A stretch of 64,000 bases of DNA, taken from assembly GCF_900088535.1 (NCBI RefSeq), contig NZ_LT578417.1:2604001-2668000 (forward strand), written 5' to 3'. Each line of letters begins with the position of its first letter. Position 1 is the first letter of the stretch. Position numbers and translations under genes: made by a program. The notes under the pieces are model-generated. The model made no database searches. It saw nothing but the letters and a program-made list of their open reading frames with translations, and was not told where the DNA came from. Positions 17,553-25,348 of the stretch are shown one piece after another. Source of the stretch: Cyanobium sp. NIES-981. GTDB lineage: Bacteria; Cyanobacteriota; Cyanobacteriia; PCC-6307; Cyanobiaceae.

Positions 17553-18431
17553 TCATAATTTCCAGTAGTCCAGGGGCTTGCCGATGTAGCGGAGGAAGAG
17601 CTCGGAGTCGGGTCGAATCTGGCGGCTGATCTGCCATTTCATCCACCAGGGCCAGGTTGGCTTCTCCACATAACGTCTCCCCTGCTGCCCCGCCTCATTG
17701 ACCATCGGCAACGTGGTGCCATCATTCAACAGGGGCTCAACAGGACCACCGACACCAAGGAACTGAAGAACCCGCTCCAGAATTGGTTTCGGGGAGCTGA
17801 GAAAGTCTTCAAACGTAAGGCAACATATCTGGTCGTCAGGGAAATAGGTGCGGAACTGGTTGATACGCTCGTAATAGAGAGAACAACCAATCACAAGACG
17901 CTTCAACCGTGATGTCTTCAATAGCCGCTCAAAGTCCGCGGTATCAGGATGTTTGCCCTTGATATGACGCCACTGAGAAACGATACGATCCAAGGGGTGT
18001 CGCACCATATAGATCAGCTTGACGCTTGGGAGATAGGTGTGGATCAACGCCGCCGTATGTTCGAAGCCAGGCAAGGGGCTGCTGTACATCGTGCTTCCCT
18101 CCCCTCTCAATCTGGATTCTGTACCTCCCGAGAAATGATCGGCATACCAGGCCCAGCCTCTGTCGTAATGGCGACCGAAGAACTTAGGCTCCTTAGGCTT
18201 GGACATGAAAATATCGGGATGGCGTCCCAGAACCCGCGTCAGGGTGGTTGTGGCTGATTTCGCCGCACCAACCACGATGAAATCAGGAAGAGACTCGGGA
18301 GCGATCCTGCTGACAACGGCACGATCAGCCCCTTCCAACCCCCTCTGAATAGCTGACAGCGTCTGCAACAGGCCAGGGTCGTCGTCATGCCTGACCTCAC
18401 AGGCTGGGTCCCGCCAGGACTGCACAGCCAT
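17553..18431 (-). CDS. sulfotransferase
   Basis: A 292-residue protein of the Sulfotransfer_1 group. The PAPS loop VVGAAKSATTTL lies at residues 53-64 and the 3'-phosphate motif VRHPLDRIVSQW at about 143-154, with the conserved Arg and Ser. KPKEPKFFG, common in heparan-type N-sulfotransferase relatives, follows the loop. The ATG at 18431 shares one base with the stop of the upstream NeuB fusion (TGATG), so the two are translationally coupled. Coupling suggests that the nonulosonic acid or the oligosaccharide carrying it may be the sulfate acceptor; this is inference. Confidence 0.92.
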   Translation of the reverse strand: MAVQSWRDPACEVRHDDDPGLLQTLSAIQRGLEGADRAVVSRIAPESLPDFIVVGAAKSATTTLTRVLGRHPDIFMSKPKEPKFFGRHYDRGWAWYADHFSGGTESRLRGEGSTMYSSPLPGFEHTAALIHTYLPSVKLIYMVRHPLDRIVSQWRHIKGKHPDTADFERLLKTSRLKRLVIGCSLYYERINQFRTYFPDDQICCLTFEDFLSSPKPILERVLQFLGVGGPVEPLLNDGTTLPMVNEAGQQGRRYVEKPTWPWWMKWQISRQIRPDSELFLRYIGKPLDYWKL

Positions 18432-20758
18432 CAACGCAAGACCGACTGGCTGAGATCGGATTCGGCTGGATCCCGCTCAGCCAAGCGGTCCGACCCAGAG
18501 GCTGATTCAGGTTGGTCATGCAACTCAAGCCTTTCCAGGGCCAGCCAGGCACCTTCACCCTGGTTCTTGTGACCTTGCCAGATTTCTGGAATGAAGGAGG
18601 CTTTCGGAGCGTGGTCTCTCAACATCCTGAAGAGTAAAGGCCAATCAATATCACCGTCGTTCACCTGAAGGCCTTCACCATCAACCCCTCGGGCATCGGC
18701 AAGATGGAGGTGAGCCGTAAGGGGAAGAATCCGCTCAAGAAAACGGTGAAAGGATTGTCCCAAGTGATTGCAAGCCAATTTTGAATGGGATACATCCAGG
18801 CAAACGCGGTAACCATACTGCTGACAAAACGACTCGATAAAGTCAGGATCAACAAATAGATTGTGAAACCGCTGTCCCCCAAAGTGCCAGGGGAAAGGTG
18901 GCATGGTCTGCGGAATGATTTCGACACCTTCGCTCGTGAGTTTCCCAAGACTATCGACGAGCGCCTCCAACATGGGGCGGCGATCGTCAGGGCACAGGTG
19001 CTGATGCGCTGAAAAGCCTCCTACGTTCGTAACCAGGAGAACGTCCTCCGGGCACTCAAAGCGGTCCTTGAGTAGGCGCGCGATCGTGATGACACGCTGC
19101 AGCTCACGGATGGAGTGATTGCGGTAATCTTCATCCAGGCTACAGAGGTCCAGTGTATGGTCACCCGAAAAGAGTTCCGGGGCGTGAACAACTAAGCCGA
19201 GCGGCACAGGCTCGGGGACAGCCTTATCGAGCGGAATATCGAGATCTTTATAGCTGAGGTGAATCTCCACCAGATCGAGATTGCTGGACTTGCTGAAGAG
19301 AGCAAGATCATGATAACGCACTGGCACCCCAAAGGGATTGAAGAAATGATAGTTGCGCGCCTTTACGCTCCCATCACCAAGATCGGATTCAAAGAAGAAG
19401 TCTCCCGGTTTCTTATCGCAGTTGAGAGTCTGTCCCAAAAGGTCTTGGAGTCGGTATGGCTGAAGGCCTTGGCCAGGGCTCTGAACACGCACCATGCTTG
19501 GCTCAATCCGTGTTCCCCGTGGAATCGAACAGGCGGCCACAAGGCTCTTGGCGAGGATTTCGCGGTTCATCAGTTCGCCCTGACTGATGGCCCGTTCGGC
19601 ATCGCTGCCCATGGATTCCTCCACGGCCCTGATGGCCTCAACCATGCGCGCAAAGTCGCTGGGGAGAAGGCTCACCTTGTGATCATTCCCCTCCATGCTG
19701 GGATCGAGGGTGATGTGCTTCTCCACCACCGTGGCTCCCAAGGCGACAGCGGCGATGGGAACCTCGATACCCCGTTCATGACCTGAATAACCCACCGGCG
19801 CATCGGAGAGCTCACGCAGGCGGGCCAGGTAACGCAAGTTGACATCCTTGTAGGGAGTCGGGTAGGTGGAATTGCAGTGCAGCAGCGCGAAAGGGGCGCC
19901 CAGCTTGCGCAGATGGCGAATACCACTGCTGATTTCCAGCTCTGTCGCCATTCCCGTGGAGCAGATCAAGGGCTTGCCCGTAGCAGCGATGGCACTGAGC
20001 AGGGCATGATTGGTGAAGTCGGCTGAGGCGACTTTGAATGCCTCCATACCCCAGCGATTCAACTTCTCCAGACTACTCAGATCCCAGGGAGTGCACAGAG
20101 GAATCATTCCCTTCTGAGCCGTATAGTCGAAGCAGCGATACAAGTCGTCATCACTCAGCTGGAAGCGCTCGAGCAAGTCCAGGGTGTATTGCGTCCCGAG
20201 ATCTGATGACATGTCATTGCTATCACCAGAGTTCACATAGAGATTCTTCATCTCGCGCATCTGAAACTTCGCACAATCCACGCCAGCCGCAGCCGCTGCG
20301 TCGATCAACTGCAATGCCAGGTCGAGGCTGCCATTGTGATTGTTGCCTATTTCAGCAATGAGAAAACTGGACGATCCCTCTCCAATCACACGTCCGGCAA
20401 TGCGCAGCTCCCGGGCCCCTTCCATGGCGACGGCCGCAATGCGGCCATGGCTGTCCAGCAGGGGAATCAGCTGAATCTGTGGACTGAACAACGGCAGCAG
20501 TTCAGCCGGGCTCATCCCGATCAAGCCCGTGCGGCAGCGAGGGTTCATCGCCCGTGTGACGGGAGCGTTCAGATCGATGCTGCTGCAGTCCGCCACCCAA
20601 CGGCGAAAGTCACCATCGCTCAACACCCCCTGGAGAATCCCACTTTCCGACACCACAAAGATCAGCCGGGACTTGTTGGCGGTGATCTTCGACAGAGCCG
20701 TCAGAACCGTGTCTTCGGCAAAGACAACAAATTGGGTGAAGTTGCGCTCGATCTGCAT
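18431..20758 (-). CDS. neuB: multidomain nonulosonic acid synthase: CBS pair + NeuB + SAF + TIM-barrel isomerase-like domain
   Basis: A 775-residue fusion. Residues about 10-120 form a CBS-domain pair (VLSDGDFRRWV is typical). Residues about 130-400 are a NeuB condensing domain, with IAEIGNNHNGS at 134-144 and EKHITLD at 346-352; it joins phosphoenolpyruvate to an N-acyl hexosamine to make a sialic-type sugar. Residues about 405-465 match a SAF/antifreeze-like domain (SIPRGTRIEPSMVR). Residues about 475-740 resemble xylose-isomerase-like TIM barrels (CLDVSHSKLA, HLHLADARGVDGEG). Ordinary NeuB is about 350 residues. The C-terminal barrel may perform or regulate an earlier isomerisation. No neuC is in the window. 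A NeuA-like gene lies upstream. Confidence 0.9.
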   Translation of the reverse strand: MQIERNFTQFVVFAEDTVLTALSKITANKSRLIFVVSESGILQGVLSDGDFRRWVADCSSIDLNAPVTRAMNPRCRTGLIGMSPAELLPLFSPQIQLIPLLDSHGRIAAVAMEGARELRIAGRVIGEGSSSFLIAEIGNNHNGSLDLALQLIDAAAAAGVDCAKFQMREMKNLYVNSGDSNDMSSDLGTQYTLDLLERFQLSDDDLYRCFDYTAQKGMIPLCTPWDLSSLEKLNRWGMEAFKVASADFTNHALLSAIAATGKPLICSTGMATELEISSGIRHLRKLGAPFALLHCNSTYPTPYKDVNLRYLARLRELSDAPVGYSGHERGIEVPIAAVALGATVVEKHITLDPSMEGNDHKVSLLPSDFARMVEAIRAVEESMGSDAERAISQGELMNREILAKSLVAACSIPRGTRIEPSMVRVQSPGQGLQPYRLQDLLGQTLNCDKKPGDFFFESDLGDGSVKARNYHFFNPFGVPVRYHDLALFSKSSNLDLVEIHLSYKDLDIPLDKAVPEPVPLGLVVHAPELFSGDHTLDLCSLDEDYRNHSIRELQRVITIARLLKDRFECPEDVLLVTNVGGFSAHQHLCPDDRRPMLEALVDSLGKLTSEGVEIIPQTMPPFPWHFGGQRFHNLFVDPDFIESFCQQYGYRVCLDVSHSKLACNHLGQSFHRFLERILPLTAHLHLADARGVDGEGLQVNDGDIDWPLLFRMLRDHAPKASFIPEIWQGHKNQGEGAWLALERLELHDQPESASGSDRLAERDPAESDLSQSVLR

Positions 20759-20768
20759 GCGTTACCCT

Positions 20769-20798
20769 TTCAATGCCGGTGTCTGGTTCAATGCCGGT
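20769..20798. repeat. 12-bp direct repeat at 18-bp spacing before the NeuB fusion
   Basis: ttcaatgccggt occurs at 20769-20780 and 20787-20798, just upstream of the NeuB fusion start at 20758 on the minus strand. A ribosome site (AAAGGG) lies between the repeat and the ATG. The position fits a leader or operator, but two copies alone do not establish a regulator site. Confidence 0.5.
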
Positions 20799-20892
20799 TA
20801 ACGGTTCCTCCTTGCCGTAACTTGTCACCCTGAGATTCGCTCCCTCGAGAGTTCTTCCCGCAGCAGACGAATCGCCCCGAGTCCGGGCCAGC

Positions 20893-22221
20893 CTACAGGC
20901 TGAACCTGGGTGTCACCAGAAGCAAGATACGCCGCCAGAGGCGGTTCCGGGCCCGCACGGCGGCGAGCCTGCGCTGGATGTTGCCGTGATCGGGGCGTTG
21001 CAGGGCGGCCATCTCCAGAAGCCTGGCCGCTTCCAGGTAGTCCTTGGTGGCAATGGCCTCCTCGGCGTTCAACCGCAGCTGGTTGCTGGAGAGATCGGCC
21101 GAGTTCACCACGTAGCCCCGCTGCTGCAGCCCCAGAGCCGGCTCCCTGGGGTCCGGGGCGGCGCACGCGCCCACGGCCCTGGCCTGGATGGCGGAGAAGA
21201 GGCTGGCCGGTGAGAAGCTCGGGTCATAGCCCACCCAGCGCAGCCAGTCGGGGTTGCCTTGGCGGTCCACCAGGGCATCGAGATCCTGGACGTCCTCAAG
21301 CCTCACCATCAGGTCGGACCCACCGAAGAAGTGGGTGCCCAGGTCGCTGCGGAGGCCGAAGTCCCCCACGAGGAGCGGGGTGCAGCCATGGTCAAGGGCA
21401 TCGAAGAACGCCGTGGAGGACAGGGTGGCGAACAGCCGGCTCTCCCTCAGCAACTGGGGAAGCGGGCTGTAGGAGAGCACGAGGTTGGGAGGGAAGGCCG
21501 GCGTGACACGGGCGAGGGTGTCGCTGATGTGCTCGCCGATGTCATGAAACGTTGCTTCATGGCGGGCCACCCGGGGCTTCATCACGATCCGCCAGTCCGG
21601 GAAGCGACGCGCCAGACCCACCAGCAGGGCGACCAGCCGCTCCCGTTCCTCCAGCCGGGCCGGCATCGCCACCTGTTCAGCGAAGACGAGCTGACGCAGC
21701 CTGGAGGATGGCGCTGGAGGGGCTGTCACCAGCGATCGGCGCAGTCCCGTGATCACCGTGGCCTGGCCGTGGTACGGGGTAGGCCCCACCATCCGCTCGA
21801 AGCGCACCTGGTCCCTCGGGCCGTTGAGGCAGATCAGGTCGTAGCCCAGCCGCCAGGTGACGGCCTCCTCGAAGCGCTCGAGCACCACCCCGTTGAAGCC
21901 GCAGAACAGCAGGGCATCGCGGTCCGGGTGCTGCTGGCGCGAGCGGATGTAGGCACTGCGGAACGCGGCGATCTTGCTGCCCGTCAGAAACACGCCGATG
22001 CCGCTGTAGCGGCCCAGATCGGCATCCTGGAGCAGAACCCCCATGCTGCGCTCCTGCACGGTGCCCAGGCGATGCATCCGCTGCTTCACCGCCTCGGGGG
22101 TTCCCTCGCGGGGTATGAGGTTGATGGTGAGGCGGATGCCGCAGGCAGCGTGGTCCCGCGCCAGGGCTTCGCAGTAGAGCAGCTGGCTGTCGGAATCAGC
22201 GATCAGCAGCACCGAGCTCAT
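20893..22221 (-). CDS. putative GT-B glycosyltransferase, paralogue 3 of a tandem trio
   Basis: A 442-residue protein. It shares ordered blocks with the two genes upstream of it on this strand: GYDLICLNGPRDQVRF, then LVFAEQVAMPARLEERERL, then WRIVMKPRVARHEATFHD, then FATLSSTAFFDALDHGCTPL. These resemble putative glycosyltransferases of the DUF6716 type; the KPR and SST elements recall the basic and Ser/Thr motifs of GT-B sialyltransferases. The C-terminal ~90 residues are an extra helical tail containing a tetratricopeptide-like helix pair. ATG 22221 overlaps the stop of the middle paralogue (ATGA). A nonulosonate transferase role is inferred from the NeuA/NeuB neighbours. Confidence 0.72.
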   Translation of the reverse strand: MSSVLLIADSDSQLLYCEALARDHAACGIRLTINLIPREGTPEAVKQRMHRLGTVQERSMGVLLQDADLGRYSGIGVFLTGSKIAAFRSAYIRSRQQHPDRDALLFCGFNGVVLERFEEAVTWRLGYDLICLNGPRDQVRFERMVGPTPYHGQATVITGLRRSLVTAPPAPSSRLRQLVFAEQVAMPARLEERERLVALLVGLARRFPDWRIVMKPRVARHEATFHDIGEHISDTLARVTPAFPPNLVLSYSPLPQLLRESRLFATLSSTAFFDALDHGCTPLLVGDFGLRSDLGTHFFGGSDLMVRLEDVQDLDALVDRQGNPDWLRWVGYDPSFSPASLFSAIQARAVGACAAPDPREPALGLQQRGYVVNSADLSSNQLRLNAEEAIATKDYLEAARLLEMAALQRPDHGNIQRRLAAVRARNRLWRRILLLVTPRFSL

Positions 22222-23264
22222 CGTTCCGCCCCAGCCTGAGGGCCCCGGTCGGCCCTGGCGGCCAGCCAACGGACCAGGGGCCCGGCATCCGGCCGGATGG
22301 TCCAGCCCATCTGACGCAACCACTCTGGGTTGGGGGCCGGCAGGTCACGAAGCTCCTCGAGGCTGTCGCAACCGGCCAGCCTGCCCATCAGTCCCGAACC
22401 GAACAGCAGGGGGCCGTCCATATCGGTGCGAATGCCGTAGTCACCCAGCAGCAGCAGTGGCAGGCCCAGGGCCAGGGTTTGCCAGAGCAGCGGGCTGCTG
22501 ATCGTGGCGCAGACCCCCGCGCTCCGGAGGCTCTGCCGCCAGATCTCCGGGGGAGCGGCCCGAAGCGAACGGTGACTGGCACGACCCTGGAGCAAGGCGC
22601 TCATGGCCGGTCCATCCTCCTCCGTCCCGGCAGCCGGGGCGGGGTGGCAAAACGGGTCAGCCTGGAGGATCAGCTCCCAGCCGGGGGAGTTCGCGCATAA
22701 CCGCTCCAGCACGGTGAGCAACCGTTCCCGCGCCCCTGGAGCCGGTGGGAGTCGTTGCTGTTCGAGAAACACGAGCCGTCTCGGCAGGCCATTGGGGTCC
22801 GGGGAGGCCTCCGGTGGGGAAGACCCGGATTGGCCCCAAGGTCCCAGCAGCACCGAGGCAGGCGCAGGGTGGCCACTGGTGCGCAACAGGTCGTCGAGTT
22901 CCTCCTGCTGGCGGGGCCCGTGCAAGCAGAGCAGATCCACCCCAAGCCTGGGCAGAAGGTCGGCCGTGAGTGCATCCCCCACCAGGGGGGTGGTGGGGCC
23001 ACTGAAGACAGCCACGGAGCGGCCGCCCCGCAGGGCACACGCCTGGCGCAGGCGCCGCAGGAAGCGTGGCAGGCACTCGGGAGCCGCGAACAGGCCCACG
23101 GCGTCCAGATGGGTGAGCAGGTCGCTGACGCTCAGGTCGTCGAGATCGAGCGGGGCTTCCTCGAACACCTCCACACCCCGGTGGCGCAGGGCAGCGGCGA
23201 GACGGCCGCAGGCAGAGCTGGCCAGAGCGGTGTCTGCCACCAGCAGCACCCTGATCGGCCTCAT
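22218..23264 (-). CDS. putative GT-B glycosyltransferase, middle and degenerate paralogue
   Basis: A 348-residue member of the tandem trio. Family blocks are present (GVDLLCLHGPRQQEEL, LVFLEQQRLPPAPGARERL, LLLLGDYGIRTDMDGPLLF). At the place where both relatives carry a basic KPR motif it reads LILQADP, and at their SSTA element it reads SSPLLWQ. It may therefore be catalytically weak or have an altered role, for instance as a partner subunit. ATG 23264 overlaps the previous stop (ATGA) and its own stop overlaps the next start, so all three are translationally coupled. Confidence 0.65.
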   Translation of the reverse strand: MRPIRVLLVADTALASSACGRLAAALRHRGVEVFEEAPLDLDDLSVSDLLTHLDAVGLFAAPECLPRFLRRLRQACALRGGRSVAVFSGPTTPLVGDALTADLLPRLGVDLLCLHGPRQQEELDDLLRTSGHPAPASVLLGPWGQSGSSPPEASPDPNGLPRRLVFLEQQRLPPAPGARERLLTVLERLCANSPGWELILQADPFCHPAPAAGTEEDGPAMSALLQGRASHRSLRAAPPEIWRQSLRSAGVCATISSPLLWQTLALGLPLLLLGDYGIRTDMDGPLLFGSGLMGRLAGCDSLEELRDLPAPNPEWLRQMGWTIRPDAGPLVRWLAARADRGPQAGAER

Positions 23265-24559
23265 CGGCCCCTGACGAAGTTCTCCACCCAGCGCAGCCCC
23301 AGCAGCAGATCCCGCAGGTAACGCACCACGTTCTTGCCGCGGTGGGTGGTCTTGAGACGGGAGCGGTTGCCGGCGCTGGTCAGCATCCGGCGACCTCCGT
23401 GCCGCAGGGCATAGCGCTGCCATGGCTCCGTTCCCCACCCCGGCGGTCCCGGAGTCAGGCCGGCCACCGCAGCGGAGGGCACCCGGCCCCGTTCGAGCCG
23501 TTCAACGAGCGCCTCGATGAAGCGCGCGCTGCCGTCCTGACAGCGGCCATGGCTGTCAAGCCAGGATTCGTCGTGGATCGGGGTGAAGGGATCGTCGATG
23601 ATCGCCTCGAAGCTGCGCACGGTGTTGGACCCCATGAAGTAGTGGTTCCCCAGGGTTTCATTCACTCCCAGATCCGCCACGATCCGGGTGCTGATGCCCA
23701 TGGCCATCGACTCCATGGCCGCCGTGGAGGACACGGTGATCGCACAGCCACACTGCCGCAGCAGGGCCAGGCTGGGCTTGTAGTTGATCTGCAGGTTGGG
23801 CGACTTCCTCATCAGCTTTTCAATCCGGCTGGCCATCTCCCCATGCCTGCGGTGGAGGGTGCGCTCCACCCCGGACGTCCGCGGCTTGAAGATCACGGTG
23901 TGGTCGGGCCAGCGCTTGGCAAGATCGTTGAGACGGTTGCAGATGTAGTGACGCTGGAGGGGGTTGGCCGGAACCGAGGGCTGCTCGAAGAAGACGATCG
24001 TCGGCTGGTCCCCACGGCCGCGTCGGCCCGGGTGAAGATTCCAGAGGATGGGCAGCCCGGTGACCACCGCGTTGTCGGAATTGAGCCCCAGAGCACGGCA
24101 GGCCTGCACGTAGAGATCCAGATCCACCGGAGAGTTGAGACAGAGCAGGTCCACCCCGGAGCGGTCCATCATCCCTTCGATCTGATGGCGGAACAGGATC
24201 CCCGGATAGGCGCTGATGGTGAGGGGCCAGCCCCCGGGCTGGACGTCGGCACGCAACAGCAGCTCCAGTTCACGGGTGCGCTGTCCGTCCAGCCCGAGCA
24301 CCAGGGCATCGAGATCGGCCAGGCTGGAACGGATCTGACGCAGAGCCTGCCACTCCTGGCGGACGATGGTGACCCTCGCATCGATGCGCTGGATTTCCAG
24401 CAACTGGCGGCGGGAGAGCCGCCGGCCCTGCACCTCGAGCAGGTAGAGGGTGGTGCGGGCCTGCTCCCGCCGGCATTGCGACAAGATCGTCATCGCGGTC
24501 TTCCCGAAGGAATCGAAGCTGGCGATGGCCGCGATGCGTCGCCCCTCCAGCCTCGTCAT
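23261..24559 (-). CDS. putative GT-B glycosyltransferase, paralogue 1 of a tandem trio
   Basis: A 432-residue protein with the fullest set of trio motifs: SGVDLLCLNSPVDLDLY, IVFFEQPSVPANPLQRHY, HTVIFKPRTSGVERTLHRRH and ITVSSTAAMESMAMGISTR. This layout is like putative DUF6716-type glycosyltransferases and like polysialyl/sialyltransferase-like GT-B enzymes. Immediately upstream is a NeuA-like cytidylyltransferase whose stop overlaps this ATG, so a CMP-nonulosonate is the plausible donor; that is inference from context. The C-terminus is basic (RSRLKTTHRGKNVVRYL), possibly for membrane association. No signal peptide is visible. Confidence 0.72.
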   Translation of the reverse strand: MTRLEGRRIAAIASFDSFGKTAMTILSQCRREQARTTLYLLEVQGRRLSRRQLLEIQRIDARVTIVRQEWQALRQIRSSLADLDALVLGLDGQRTRELELLLRADVQPGGWPLTISAYPGILFRHQIEGMMDRSGVDLLCLNSPVDLDLYVQACRALGLNSDNAVVTGLPILWNLHPGRRGRGDQPTIVFFEQPSVPANPLQRHYICNRLNDLAKRWPDHTVIFKPRTSGVERTLHRRHGEMASRIEKLMRKSPNLQINYKPSLALLRQCGCAITVSSTAAMESMAMGISTRIVADLGVNETLGNHYFMGSNTVRSFEAIIDDPFTPIHDESWLDSHGRCQDGSARFIEALVERLERGRVPSAAVAGLTPGPPGWGTEPWQRYALRHGGRRMLTSAGNRSRLKTTHRGKNVVRYLRDLLLGLRWVENFVRGR

Positions 24560-25314
24560 CGCGCCGATCCCCCAGGCTGGGCCGGATCCAGCAGTCCGGC
24601 CAGCCGCTGGCAGAGCGCCAGATCGTCCGGAGTGTCGATCTCCGGTGCCGGTCCCTCGACCGGCACCGGCAGGAGTGGAGGCACGAACCGGGTTTCCGCT
24701 GCCAGGAAGGGACCGGTGCGCAGGGCGTAGATCGCGCCGGTTTCGAGGTAACAGGGAGCGAGATCCTGACGCCGCTGCCGGGGGCGGCTGGCGTCGTGGT
24801 TGACCCCGAAGCCCCAGCCTTGGGCATCAAGACCCCAGAGAAAACCGTGCCAGGCCGTGACGGCGAAGGCCATGTTGGCCTTCGAGGCCTGCAGTGCCGC
24901 GAGCACGCGGTCGATCTGCCCGCTGGTGGTGAAGGGGGAGGTGCACTGGAGGAAGACGAACAGGGGCGGCAGCGGCCCCGCCTGGCCCAGGTGGTGCAGG
25001 GCATGGAGCAGGGCGGACTCCGAGGTGGCCGCATCGCCCGCCAGCGACGGAGGCCGGTGCACCACCTGAGCCCCGGCCGAGGAGGCGGCCTCCGCAATGG
25101 CCGTGTCCTCCGTGCTCACCACCGCCCGGTCGATGGTGGAGGCGGCCTTCACCGCCTGGATCGTGCGGCAGATCAGGGGAACGTCCCCCACAGGCTGCAG
25201 ATTCTTGCCCGGGATGCCCTTGGATCCTCCGCGCGCCGGGATGAGAGCCAGCGGGGGAAGGGCCGGATCGATGCGAATGCCAGGCTGCTCACGAGGTTGG
25301 ATCTCCGCTTCCAT
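24556..25314 (-). CDS. neuA: CMP-nonulosonate (NeuA-like) cytidylyltransferase
   Basis: A 252-residue nucleotidyltransferase that would activate a nonulosonic acid with CTP. LALIPARGGSKGIPGKNL at about residues 20-37 is the CTP-binding P-loop of this family. VVSTEDTAIAEAA and LFVFLQCTSPFTT are the other expected blocks. A late EIDTPDDLALCQRL corresponds to the C-terminal acidic motif. ATG 25314 (MEAEIQ) is chosen because a GGGG ribosome-site-like run precedes it and it avoids overlapping kpsC; ATG 25362 is possible. The stop overlaps the start of the first trio glycosyltransferase. A KdsB-like role on Kdo is less likely from the motif set. Confidence 0.85.
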   Translation of the reverse strand: MEAEIQPREQPGIRIDPALPPLALIPARGGSKGIPGKNLQPVGDVPLICRTIQAVKAASTIDRAVVSTEDTAIAEAASSAGAQVVHRPPSLAGDAATSESALLHALHHLGQAGPLPPLFVFLQCTSPFTTSGQIDRVLAALQASKANMAFAVTAWHGFLWGLDAQGWGFGVNHDASRPRQRRQDLAPCYLETGAIYALRTGPFLAAETRFVPPLLPVPVEGPAPEIDTPDDLALCQRLAGLLDPAQPGGSAR

Positions 25315-25348
25315 CCCCAGGACCCCGGGGCCCGCACGCTTCGAGAAC

